DNA of 64,000 nucleotides, from positions 74,737,353 to 74,801,352 of the forward strand of contig OX328130.1 of assembly GCA_946811695.1 (NCBI GenBank). Direction: 5' to 3'. The translations under genes and the position numbers were made by a program. The DNA is from Gonocerus acuteangulatus. Its lineage: Eukaryota > Arthropoda > Insecta > Hemiptera > Coreidae. Numbering within the stretch: the first letter of the stretch is position 1; every line of letters begins with the position of its first letter. The notes below the pieces were generated by a model, which did not search any database, was not told the origin of the DNA, and saw only the letters and a list, made by a program, of their open reading frames with translations. Positions 1-10,402 of this stretch are shown here, piece by piece.

Positions 1-386
1 ATTTTCACTAGATCCCAAAGCGTATCTTCGTCGCACTGTATCATGTTTAATACCCTCCTACTAATACGGTTCACAAGAGCCGCTCTGAGCGCCGGCACCT
101 CTGCTTCATCGAGCCACCCAGCACTTTTCCTTTGAGATATGGAATGATTTATCCGATCACCTGCTTTTAAAAAATGTGTCAGCTCACCTGGTTCACCGGT
201 GACCCGCTCGACCTCCGATATTGCGGTGCGCATGTCATGTGCATTTGAAGTTCTAATTTTTATCCATGTCAACGCAGTGGCTGGATCTATAGGTATTACG
301 GGTACTGTAGGTTGTTCGTCAGCCATTCTTCTATGGTTTAAAAGGTCTTGTAACGGAACGCGCGATTGCCGCTGGTTCTCACTCAT
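1..386 (-). CDS. Gag-like N-terminal part of an LTR retrotransposon (partial, runs off window start)
   Basis: An uninterrupted reading frame of about 128 codons starts at the ATG at 386 and runs off the left edge with no stop. The N-terminus is MSENQRQSR, then a proline/valine-rich stretch, then a helical segment containing ALTWIKI, EVERVTGEPGELTHFLKA and ALRAALVNRISRRVLN. The pattern of 'G-x-P-x-x-L-x-x-F' followed by charged helices and a W-D-L is what Ty3/Gypsy-type Gag capsid-like domains look like; this is a family resemblance, not a match I could verify. The context is stronger: immediately upstream in the same orientation lie a perfect tRNA-Phe primer-binding site (438-455) and a TATA-containing LTR (460-613), the normal order LTR-PBS-gag. 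The start was chosen as the first ATG after the PBS. No frameshift or stop is visible in the part shown, so the copy may be young. The superfamily (Ty3/Gypsy versus Bel/Pao) cannot be settled without the pol region. Confidence 0.65.
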   Translation of the reverse strand, partial: MSENQRQSRVPLQDLLNHRRMADEQPTVPVIPIDPATALTWIKIRTSNAHDMRTAISEVERVTGEPGELTHFLKAGDRINHSISQRKSAGWLDEAEVPALRAALVNRISRRVLNMIQCDEDTLWDLVK

Positions 387-437
387 CCACAATTTGTTTC
401 ACTGCACTGTGTTGAAAACTTCCGTGCACACGCGAGT

Positions 438-455
438 TCCCGGGTTTCGGCACCA
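438..455 (-). promoter_or_regulatory. Primer-binding site complementary to tRNA-Phe
   Basis: On the minus strand this reads TGGTGCCGAAACCCGGGA, the exact complement of the 3' end of animal tRNA-Phe (T-arm and acceptor stem plus CCA). It lies 4 nt after the presumed LTR end and about 50 nt before the gag ATG, the position where reverse transcription would be primed. Confidence 0.8.
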
Positions 456-459
456 GTTA

Positions 460-609
460 TGTCCTTTCTACTAGAAAGGAGGTTTTAAAAAAGGGTTTTA
501 AATAACATACGCACTCTTAGAGAGATCGATAACAACTGGCTTTATTCCTTATCTGTCTCCCTTATATAGGCTCTAATCTTGTTTACTTGGAGGGGCCTGT
601 TATCCTCCT

Positions 610-613
<4 letters not shown>
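460..613 (-). mobile_element. 5' LTR of an LTR retrotransposon
   Basis: Read on the minus strand, the segment begins TGTTAGGAGG and ends AAGGACA, giving TGT...ACA ends. It has a TATA-like CCTATATAAG at 561-570 and is followed by the tRNA-Phe primer site. At 154 bp it is short for an LTR. It abuts an (AT)n tract at 614, so the element appears to have inserted into that microsatellite; any AT-type target duplication would be invisible there. The 3' LTR is outside the window. Confidence 0.65.
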
Positions 614-664
<51 letters not shown>

Positions 665-1675
665 CTGTTCGCTCATTTCTGGCTTCCCTAACTGTTCGAT
701 TGTGATGAAATTTGGTACAAAAATCCGTCTTCCAATTTGAAAGGTCAAGTTCGTTAACCAGCAGAATCCGCCCACTGAAAGATGGCGTTTGGGGCGAAAT
801 TCGCGCAAAAAAAATCGTAAGGCTTACGTTTTTGAGTTCATAAGCTTGTAATGTACTCGTTTTATATGCTTCTTGGGCTAGGAAAACGAATGAAACCATT
901 TTCAAGGCGATAGCTTTAACCGTTTTTGAGAAAATTGGAAAAATAGTTTTTGAATACCGTTTTTGGTTTGGGTACTTAGAATCATGGGATTCAGTTGAAA
1001 CATTTTCTGCATGTTCTACTTTCATTAAAACTAATATGTTGAAATTTTTGTTACGTTTGGAGTTAAGAAAGGGTTAGAATAAAATATTTTATTAACAGAT
1101 ATAAAAACTTTTGGTAACTTTGTATACTTTCCTTAATATTTCGAAAAAGGTTGAGAATCTTGCGAAACGTAAGATCACCATTAGAAAGATTACTAAATGG
1201 TCTACAAAAATGGTTCTAATGAAAGTTTTGATTAGGCGATGTCAATCGGATAAATAAGTGCTTAAACCTTAAAAGTAATTCATTTCGCTTATTCGAACTG
1301 TTCTTTTTGTCTGTTTTATTCCTTGTTATTTTTAAATTGCTTATAGTCGGATAATGTATTTGACAATAAAACAGATTAAGTAAAATAAGAAGATCAATTT
1401 ATTGTTTAAAATGTAGCGTTCAAAGAGAGAAATCCCAAGGCTTTCCAAATGCCTCTGAGCGGAGGCCTTTCTGCCCGACTTATGGGATAGCTGACCCATA
1501 CAGGTAAGATTGTAAATCAAGACCTTTCAAGACTGGTTTGTTTGAGATTTCATTTGGATAGGTGTTTCGCTATTGATCTAAACAAAGTAATAACTGTTTC
1601 TATTTTATGCCTTCATAAACACTAGAGATAAGAACGGAACCGCGCTAAGATGACGCAGTTCCTGCGAATCGGACT
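614..1675 (-). mobile_element. Helentron-like non-autonomous element, subfamily 1, copy H1
   Basis: On the minus strand the element starts at 1675 with AGTCCGATTCGCAGG. It carries the subterminal TTAGCGCGGTTCC motif and runs collinearly with the full copy at 49767-51360, with one internal 353-bp unit instead of two, down to the (AT)n tract at 614-661. The 3' tail and hairpin are missing here because the LTR retrotransposon interrupts the element in the AT tract. Its 5' end abuts a T-run that is internal sequence of a second copy (H2). Long ORFs inside it, such as 600-1025, only read through the AT repeat and are not genes. It encodes no Rep/helicase, so it is non-autonomous. Confidence 0.65.
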
Positions 1676-3640
1676 TTTTTGTAGAGCATTTAGTAAGCTT
1701 TCGAATGGTAATCTTCCGCTTCACAAGATAGACAACGGTTTTCGAGATACTAACGAAAGTATACAAAGTTACCAAAACTTTTTTTGTCTGTTAATAAAAT
1801 ATTTTATTCTAACCCTTCCTTTAGTCTAAACGTAACAAAAATTTCAACATATTAGTGTTGATGAAATTCGAACATGCAGAAAATGTTTCAACTGTATCCC
1901 ATAATTCTAAGTACAAAAATGAAAGACAAACAACCCTCCCTAGGAAGGACGCTAGGCAGTTGAAAAGCTATATCTTGGAAATCCATGTCTCTAACATTAA
2001 ATTGTTTTTCTTATTTTTCTAAACCTGTTTTATTTTCAAATACATTATCCACCTATAAGCAATTAAAAAATAACAAGGAATAAAAAACAGACAAAGAGAA
2101 CAGTTCGAATAAGCGAAATCAATTACTTTAAAGTTTTAAGCACTTATTTCTCCGATTCACATCGCCTAATCAAAACTTTCTTCAGAACCTTTTTTGTAGA
2201 ACATTTAGTAAGCTTTCTAATGGTAACCTTCCGCTTACCAAGATTTACAACCGTTTTCGAGATATTAAGGAAAGTATACAAAGTTAATAAAACTTTTTAT
2301 GTCTGTTAATAAAATATTTTATTCTAACCCTTCCTTAACTCCAAACGTAACCAAACTTTCAACATATTAGTTTTGATGGAAGTATAACATGCAGTAAATG
2401 TTTCAACTGAATCGCATGATTCTAAGTACCCAAACCAAAAACGGTATTCAAAAACTATTTTTCCAATTTTCTCGAAAACGGTTAAAGCTATCGCCTTTTT
2501 TCATTCATCGAACCCATTTTCATTCGTTTTCCTAGCCCAGGAAGCATATAAAACAATACTTACAAGCTTATGAACTCAAAAAGTCCGTCACGCAGGAGCT
2601 GCATAACTAAGCACTTTCCTCAGAATTTGGGTAGTGTAGATTGCTTTCCAGAACAATTTGCTTAAAATATCCTACATAAATAAAATAAAAACATGAATAG
2701 TTCTCTTTTAAATTTGTAATGAGTAACTGATCAATTAATAATTTGCTTCCAGAGTTATGTTTACACATGGTACCTATTACACTACGTAATAAATACAAAA
2801 AACCTCATATTATCGTATTTTGATCTAACGCAGGAACAGGATACAGTCACTCTAGTGGTAGAAAGCGCTCCTTGCGGCGGCTTTGTGAACCTACGTCTGA
2901 CGGGCTTTTCTATTGAAATATATTACAAATTAAACCCCCGCTTTCCGATTGACCGATTCAGCTCATTTTTACAACACTTCTTTCTCATGAGTTACCTACG
3001 ACGTATACTGCGTTTCGTTACAATACAGCAGAAATTACGACCGGTATGAGTATATTAAGTATTTGGGACCCCCCCTTCTAATGAACCGATTTAGTTTATT
3101 TTTACAACACATATTTACCTGTAGATTACCACTACGAATACTGAGTTTTGTCGAAATATACCAAAAATCACGGCTGGTAGTGGCGAATTGGTATTGTGGG
3201 TCCGGAGTAAACCCCCCCTCCTAATGAACCGATTTAGTTTATTTTTACAACAGTTATTTACCTGTGGATTACCACTACGAATACCGAGTTTCATCGAAAT
3301 ATACCAAAAATCACGGCTGGTAGTGGCGAATTGGTATTGTGGGTCCGGAGTAAACCCCCCTTCTAATGAACCGATTTAGTTCATTTTTATATCTCACTTT
3401 TCTCACTATATTACCACTACGAATACCGAGTTTCGTTGAAATATAACAAATATTACGGCTGACATAGTCAAATTAGTGTTTTGGGTTCGGGGTAAACCCC
3501 CCCTTCCGGTGGACCGACTTTGGTGGTTAACGAACTCGTTCAATCGTTTGCTAATTGAATGCTATATACCAAGTTTCGTGACGAAAAAACAAAAACTCTG
3601 GCCGCTATCGTGTTAACAGACACATATATATATATATATA

Positions 3641-3689
<49 letters not shown>

Positions 3690-3976
3690 TTTAACGGGGG
3701 TCATTTTTGGTGTCTACTAGGTAGGATCGATAAAGATTTGAAGAAATTTTTCAAAAATTCCGTCATGAGTCCAACCTCAATAGCTACTTTCCTTCGGAGG
3801 AAAGTGCTAAAACGTAAGCGTTACGATTTTTTTTGCGCGAATTTCGCCCCAAACGCCATCTTTCAGTAGGCGGATTTTGCTGGTTAACGAACTTGACCTT
3901 TCAAATTAGACGAAAGATTTTTGAACCAAATTTCATCAAAATCGGACCATTCGTCTGGGAGTTACAGAGCGAACAG

Positions 3977-4029
<53 letters not shown>

Positions 4030-4165
4030 AATTTCAACCACCGTTATTTTCGGTCTCTAGGGGTTCTGAAACGCGATATTTTCTAGTCGGCACTTCCGGA
4101 TTGTTTCATTGTATCAACCTTAAAAGCGGGGTTCCTCCCTATGGGGGAGGGAGGAACCGCGCTAA
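1676..4165 (+). mobile_element. Helentron-like non-autonomous element, subfamily 1, copy H2 (interrupted, 5' part missing)
   Basis: 1676-2581 plus 3811-4165 together match the central and 3' parts of the full copy at 49767-51360. Homology starts at the T-run followed by GTAGAGCATTTAG. The copy is interrupted by a different element at 2582-3810, then resumes exactly at AACGTAAGCG, passes through an (AT)n tract at about 3981-4026 and ends with the family's 3' hairpin (stem GCGGTTCCTCCC) and the terminal CGCTAA at 4160-4165. The 5' portion is absent because copy H1 sits at its left boundary; it is expected beyond the window edge. Confidence 0.65.
2582..3810 (+). mobile_element. Helentron-like non-autonomous element, subfamily 2, copy T1 (nested in H2)
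   Basis: It starts AGTCCGTCACGCAGGAGC, has a subterminal TAAGCACTTTCCTC, and ends with a small hairpin (ACTTTCC...GGAAAGT) followed by GCTAA. The body contains about four divergent units of roughly 145 bp (about 2925-3500), each including AATGAACCGATTTAG, then a (TA)n tract at about 3626-3686. It is nearly collinear with the copy at 27951-29276. This architecture (asymmetric terminal inverted repeats, 3' hairpin, internal tandem units, microsatellite) is that of Helentron-associated/DINE-1-like elements. It is flanked on both sides by H2 sequence with no target-site duplication. Confidence 0.65.
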
Positions 4166-4169
4166 AAAG

Positions 4170-4683
4170 GTCGGATTTAACTAGGAAAGAAGTTATTAAG
4201 CACTAAAGTTCACTGTTATGTTATTAATTTTAGCGAGTTGGATTGACTGGGGTTTTGTTATCTTCTTGAGCGAGCATAGCGAGCGGAAACGCTTAGCACA
4301 TATGCCCTTAAGCGACAGGTGACGATGCCCTTAAAATTGACAATATTTTCGAATAAATGGTTTCTGAACATTTCAAATGAGAGTTCTCTGTTTCCCAATG
4401 TTACATATCTGCGCATGCGCGTGTTTACAAATACGCTGATGACGCCTAGTTTTATAACCTTCCTAACTTTAGTGCTTAATATTATATTCTATTAATTTTA
4501 GCGAGTTGGATTGACTGGGGTTTTGTTATCTTCTTGAGCGAGCGGAAACGCATATCATGTATGCCTTAAAGTCGTCATTTATGCCTTAAAGTCGTCACAA
4601 ATTTATTTGTTTACATTACCTGTCATAACCTGCATAACAGTGAACTTAAGTGCTTAATAACTTCTTTCCTAGTTAAATCTGAC
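4170..4683. mobile_element. MITE with about 50-bp terminal inverted repeats
   Basis: The left end GTCGGATTTAACTAGG... and the right end, read in reverse as GTCAGATTTAACTAGG..., match over about 50 bp with few differences. Inside, a segment beginning AATTTTAGCGAGTTGG occurs twice about 271 bp apart (near 4230 and 4497). No coding potential is seen. It lies directly after the 3' end of H2. The superfamily is not assigned because no clear target duplication was found. Confidence 0.6.
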
Positions 4684-4689
4684 GTTTTT

Positions 4690-4890
4690 TTTTATCGTAT
4701 TCTTGTTTAGTGCATCAAAATACGTTATTGTGCAAAATTTGAAAGAAATCGGTTTGGAGGGCGGGAAACTGCATTTTTACCGTTTTTTCACCTCTATCCA
4801 TTTTTTTCGACGTGCATTCGATAATCCGGAATATTTGCTAACCCGGTATGCTTCAAGTCTCGAACGTGCCGGATTAAAGGGAGTTTACTG
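4690..4890. mobile_element. Possible terminal fragment of a pogo/Tigger-like DNA transposon
   Basis: The sequence ending at 4890 reads in reverse CAGTAAACTCCCTTTAATCC and is followed by TA. Animal pogo/Tigger elements commonly begin CAGT(A)AA... with CCCTTTAATCCG-like sequence and duplicate TA. No partner inverted repeat was found, so this would be a solo end. The 79-codon frame at 4703-4942 crosses the terminus and is not a credible gene. Confidence 0.35.
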
Positions 4891-7800
4891 TATTTCCAAC
4901 ATTTCGGCATACTCTTTGGCAGCCTTCTTCAGCAACAAGTAAATAGGGGATGATGAAGATATTTGTCGCGTGAATATGGATAAGTGCTCACACTCATGGT
5001 CTTCCTCCATCGCCTAGGCATTTCTTGCTAAAGAATGCTGCCATAGAGCATGCCAAAATGTTCGAAATGTAGTTTTTCAGAAAAGTCTGTATGACTTGTT
5101 CCCTTAGCCAACAGCTTCTTAAGACATTAAAGGCTCAACTCCCGCGTGCATCTCTTGATGGTTTGTACCAGGCAAAGCAGACAGAATCCTGTAGGATCTA
5201 GTAAATCGACAGACAACACGAGCTTCAGTTTCTTATTGAAGTCCATACCATTTCTTGAGTAGAGAGCTAGAAATTCTAATGAACTGGTTTCTTAAGATAA
5301 CCGTGTTCAGCCTAAGTCCTGACAGCAGCCTATCCTCAGCCTCTGACAAATTTCAGTATCGAGAAGATGGTGTCCGCATAAGCCCATTGACGTTTGCAGG
5401 GGCGTTTGCCTTGACGCAAAAGTAACGTAACCACATATACCTCTCACCTGAACCTACAGAATTCAAGACAGATATGCCTTCCCAACTTACACGGCAGAAT
5501 GCGGCGATATCATTCTATGACAAGGCTCTCTTTTGTACAAACGTATAATTTGCCTTCATGAAAAAGCAAGTATGGAGATAAAAAAAAAGCGCTAATCAAG
5601 AATTGAAGGGTAAACAACCCTTTTTGAAAATTTTAAGTATGGATCGACACATGCGCCACAAGGGATGTTGTTTAGCAATGCAGTAGACCTGGCAATCGTG
5701 TCTTCTTTCTTATAACCTCCCAAAAAACATTTGACCATATGCTTTGTCTAAAACTGAAGTTAGAAAGACTTGTAAGGACTACAGCATTCGTAAAAATACG
5801 AGAGCGAACGCGAAAAGAAAAAAAAATATGTGAAGCCACGTGAGATGATTGATAGCGGAAAACAACCGTAAATGAAGATAAAGGGTACAATTCGGGACGA
5901 ATTCTGAGTGATTTGCAGGGCTGTTTACTGCTTTCCCGTTCCTTCCAAAATAGTTCGTCGCCAGAGTTTGAATCAGGGCGGAGACAACAACAAATAACTT
6001 CTACCCCAAAGGGTTCTAATAAACAAAGCCTCAAACCTTCGACCTACTTTTTACAACTTGTCCGACAACTTCAAAAACACAAGTAGAAACCTACAAACGG
6101 CAAAACAGGAGCCGAAAATCTTATTCTCTAAGGGACAGTTGGTCTCTCAATGCTGAGGGAAGTCTTGCCCAGAAATACTTAAAGTCAACACACAGAGGAA
6201 CAAACGAGTCCTTTAAATTAGGTGATATTGGTTTTTGGTTGTTTTCTAGTTTATTTTGACGACTACCTGCTATCCACCAAGGTGACTCAGAAGGCATTCG
6301 CCCAGGAATCTAATTCAGTGACCCTCGAGAGAGGTGTTAGCAATGGCTTTTTTTTTATATCGCCCTTGTCTGTAGTTCACCGATCTCGCTTCGACTCTAG
6401 CTATCGGTCGGAACAGAAGGGGGAGGCCTCATTCTACATTCTTCTGGCGTTAATCGAAGATATATTTAGTAGGGAGGCCTTAACCCCAGAACCTCCTTAA
6501 ATCCTTCGTATTCAAAATTGGACCTGTACAGACTATGGTATCTTCCTCTCTCTTTCTCAATACAATTTTTTTTTGTTTCTTTATAAACATTGCCATAAGA
6601 AAAGAAATGACGAGTCCGTTAACCACCAAAATATCCTAAAGGAACGCGAGTATACTCCTCCATAACGTGCTAACAACAAGACCCAAATAGCAAGCCGATA
6701 CGATTAGAATATTCTAATTAAGGGTAAATTACTGCAAAACGTTTAGGGTTATTTAATTAAGCTATTTGGCAAGAGTAAAAAAACCGATATCGTTTTGGCT
6801 GCTTGCCCCTCATCACAGGTTCGGGCTCTGGCCAGGCTTGGACCAAGATACTAATTCCTGATTAAGAACAGTTAAGAAGATTTTTAACATTTCAAAATAT
6901 ATTCTACTGCAGAAATCGTTTAATTCAATACGACACAGTCTCATAATAGTCAGTTCTCATTAAGTTAATTAATTTAATAAATGTAAACGAATTTAATGGT
7001 CGTTCGTGTAAATAATTAAAATAATAAACAAAAATATTGCTATCACCTAGCCAAATGTCGACGGCGCCAACTTCAAATTCCCTTACAAAACTTATTGATA
7101 TCTCCTCAAAAAAACTAACGCTAAAAAAAAAGGCCAAGTTCCAGGCCCCTTCCAAAAGTTTGCCAAGTTTTAGGCTCTTAATACCCTGTCAAGAACCTAA
7201 TAATACCATCTCACTTATTTGTGCAATTCCAGCTTAGCCAGTTTCGGTAAAATGATGTCCGTTCTAAGATACCTAGAGTTCTAACAACCCTGATCGTTTT
7301 AAGTCCAAGATTTTCCTTCTGGTGTCTGCTTCCAGATTCTCTGGATGCAGGATATCCAAACACAAGAAACGTTCGCAAAACATTAATTAGATTTAGAGAA
7401 ACGCTAAACAAACGTCAGAGCGTTCATGATTCAATTGAAGAACGTTTAGGACTATTTGAGAAACGTTGTAGAATGATCGATTGAGGACCGTTGACTGAAC
7501 GATAAATAATCGTTGAAACTCTATAGTATGGTCCGGAGAAGATTACGATTTCTGAAATAGGACTTTTTGTTTGCTTCTCATAGTCGTTGGAAGTAAAGGA
7601 CAACAGGGGTTTATTTTAGCTACTTAAGTAATATCATTTTTCGAAAAGTTATAACAAACTTTGTATTGCGGCAAATCATAATATTTTATTTTAAACTCCT
7701 ACTGTCTTGGAGCAACTTTCGCACAAAATAGTCTCGTTTCTTGGCAACCAATTTAGGGTAAAAGCATGTCGCGCTAAAATTCAGCCTCTAAGACGCTATT

Positions 7801-9060
7801 AGGGCTCAGAGAGACAGAACTGCATGCCTCACTAGAAAGATAGCCTGGTTAGTACTATCTAACCCTTACTCAATCAAGTAATTACATTTGTCATCATTAA
7901 ATTATCATTACTAAGAAGCATATTTCTATAAGCCAACAATTTATTTTAGCTCACATAAAGCACCAGGCTTCCTAAAATGACTGTATTATCAGAGTCAACA
8001 TACACTTGTTGAATAAAGCTAAAAATAAGAATGAAAGGGCATTGATCAATAAATTTAACGACACGGTAGAATAAATGTTGGCCATTGAATCGGAATGAGA
8101 TTGTATATATCAATAATACACATCCAATATATAAACAAAGAGAAAAATAAATAGTATTTAACGAGAAAACAAGAAGGATTTTCGGAACAAACAAACAAAT
8201 ATCTGATCACTCCAATTAAATTATTAAAAATACTCTGAGCAAATAAAGGATTAATCCAAAGAATAACAATAACAGTGTTCATCTTTATTTGCAAATATAA
8301 TTCAGATTGTTATTTCGTTATAATAAAGACTTTCAGCAATTTTAGAATACATTATCGAGAACAAAGGGTCTCAATGTTATAATATAATCCTTTGTGTATT
8401 TAAAATTCATCCCGGGATTGTAGATGAAAATATAAGAAAGAATGAACTTTAAGCAACTATTCCGGAGCGGAAGAACTTTAGAACCCTTCAAAAGCGAGTC
8501 AGATAAAAAAACCGTGTAAAGTCATAGCGAGAGGGACATAATAAGAATTCCCCAGACAGGCTTGGTCATACATTATGAAAAGACGTGTTATGAAAGAGAC
8601 GAGGGCTGAATGCAGATCAGGGCGAAGTCCCCAGCAGAAGTAAGCCCGATTGATGGGGACTTGGTAAAGTAGGCGCTATTTTACAAAGACTTCCTCCACA
8701 CCATTCCCAAGCAATCCGCTTTGTCTGTTATCCAGCACAATTTTTATCCCTTAATAGGCCTACTAGTAGTATTGGCTTTCTACACGACTTGAGTTATTTC
8801 TACTCCCAACAAAAGGGAGTGCTTTAGGAGCGCAACAAAATTTTCGAGGAAGGGAAGGTTTTGAATTTGGAACAAATGATGAGCCGTTTAAATAAGAGGA
8901 CTTTTGAGTAAATTTTCACTTTTATTTATTTATCTTCCAAAACATTTTTAGATATTTTCGGGCACTATTTATAAGAATAAAAAAACTAAGTATTTTAACT
9001 CCGAACAAAAGGGAAAAGAAGGGAGCACTCAGTAAGATAACAAAACGTTAGAGGAAGAAA
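4891..9060. other. Unique AT-rich DNA, no supported gene
   Basis: About 4.2 kb without recognised repeats or convincing exons. Short protein-like snatches that hint at decayed reverse transcriptase (near 5690-5830 and 6240-6290) are too broken to annotate and are described under rejected items. No promoter, splice-paired exon or RNA gene could be supported. Confidence 0.5.
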
Positions 9061-9716
9061 AAGATTTGAATATTGGAGGGAGGGAGGAAATTTCAATTTG
9101 GGATTGATGGAGGTGGAATATTTAAATATTGCAGAAAGAGGAAGATTCTATTGTTGGTAGAAGAGAAGGAAGCTTTGAATATTGAACATTGATATATTTA
9201 ATATTAGAGAGAAGATATGGACTGGAATACTGAAGGGAGGTGGAAGATATGAATATTGGAAGGAAGAAGAGGAATGAAATATTGGAGAGAGGTACGGGAT
9301 TTCAATATTGGAGGAAAGGTACAGGATATGATTGTTGGTAGAGGGGGAGGAAGACGCTTTGAATATTTATGGTAGATACATACAATATTGGAGAGAAGAT
9401 ACAGACTGGACGATTAGAGGGAGGAGGACGATTTTAATGCTACAGGGTAAAGTAAATTTTAATATTTCAGGGAGGGGGAAGATAAGAATATTGGAGGGAG
9501 AAAGTAAATTTTAATATTGGAGGGAGGGGTAAACTTTAATATTGGAGGGAGGGGGGAGATATAAATATTGGTGGGAGGGGGAAGATTTGAATATTGGAGG
9601 GAAGTGGAAGTTTTTAATTTTTGAAGAAGAGAGTAAATTTTCATAATGAAGGGAGGGGTATATTTTAATATTGGAGGGAGGAGGAAGATATGAATATTGG
9701 AGGCTCTTGGAAATCA
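9061..9716 (+). repeat. Degenerate purine-rich tandem repeat
   Basis: Imperfect units of roughly 30-40 bp built on AATATTGGAGGGAGG and GGAAGATA-like segments. The + strand is strongly biased to A and G, with long polypurine stretches. Open frames across it on either strand follow from the repeat composition. Confidence 0.7.
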
Positions 9717-9719
9717 ACG

Positions 9720-10017
9720 TAGATATGAAGGAATGTACTCACATCAACCTAGATATGAAGGAATGTACTCACATCAACCTAGATATGAAGGAATGTACTC
9801 ACATCAACGTAGATATGAAGGAATGTACTCACATCAACGTAGATATGAAGGAATGTACTCACATCAACCTAGATATGAAGGAATGTACTCGCATCAACCT
9901 AGATATGAAGGAATGTACTCGCATCAACCTAGATATGAAGGAATGTACTCACATCAACCTAGATATGAAGGAATGTACTCGCATCAACCTAGATATGAAG
10001 GAATGTACTCACATCAA
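9720..10017 (+). repeat. 30-bp minisatellite, 10 copies
   Basis: Ten units of TAGATATGAAGGAATGTACT plus a 10-base tail (ACATCAACC-like), with only two variable positions (CCT/CGT and ACA/GCA). Because 30 is a multiple of three, two frames stay open and would encode decapeptide repeats such as RYEGMYSHQP. In that frame one of the two variable sites is synonymous (TCA/TCG). No start context, splice sites or homology support a real protein. Confidence 0.9.
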
Positions 10018-10165
10018 GGATTAGAACATTTGAACAAACAATCAACTTGTAAATACATTCTTATATGGATTATTTTATTGTGTGATAGATAAAGTTAAAA
10101 CAATTAAACGGCGGCAGATTTGTATCTTGAAATTGTGTGTAAATTGTATTACTCTGGTTAAAGAA

Positions 10166-10388
10166 TACATATATATTAAATTTTAACGTCCATTTATTGC
10201 TAACTACGATTTTTTTAGGACGGGTTATCTATAGGTTACCACCCTTTTCTAGCCAGGATAGGGCTGATGCCTTTTCATTTTTTTTTTTCTAAAGAAAAGC
10301 CACCACCCCATAGTGGGAATCGAACCCACAACCCTTCGGCACGGAGTGTTAAGTGCTCACGCCTTAACACTCACGGCCACTAGGCCTC
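10166..10388 (-). mobile_element. tRNA-derived SINE, family 1, copy a
   Basis: On the minus strand it begins with a tRNA-Leu/Ser-like head with A-box-like GTGGCCGTGAGTG and B box GGGTTCGATTCCC, then GGGGTGGTGGCTTTT, the body module AAAAGGGTGGTAACCTATAG, and an end module GGACGTTAAAATTT. It is flanked by a perfect 14-bp direct repeat, CTCTGGTTAAAGAA, at 10152-10165 and 10389-10402, the target-site duplication of LINE-mediated insertion. The pol III boxes look intact. Confidence 0.85.
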
Positions 10389-10402
10389 CTCTGGTTAAAG
10401 AA

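Noticed and set aside
199..474. 91-codon plus-strand frame
   Set aside because: It lies antisense to the gag-like frame and covers the primer site and LTR edge, so it is a shadow frame.
600..1025. 141-codon minus-strand frame, and similar frames at 3833-4184, 36947-37268 and 50984-51376
   Set aside because: They read through (AT)n as YIYIYI and through non-coding Helentron-like body sequence. The same frames recur only because the element is repeated.
5672..6034. Plus-strand snatches like KTFDHM...LERL near 5715-5765 (reverse transcriptase-like) and a 120-codon minus-strand frame
   Set aside because: Stops and frame changes within a few codons; the similarity is too short to support even a pseudogene call.
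6222..6500. VYFDDYLL in a plus-strand frame, resembling the FxDD/YxDD motif of reverse transcriptases
   Set aside because: A single short motif with no neighbouring RT motifs; expected occasionally by chance.
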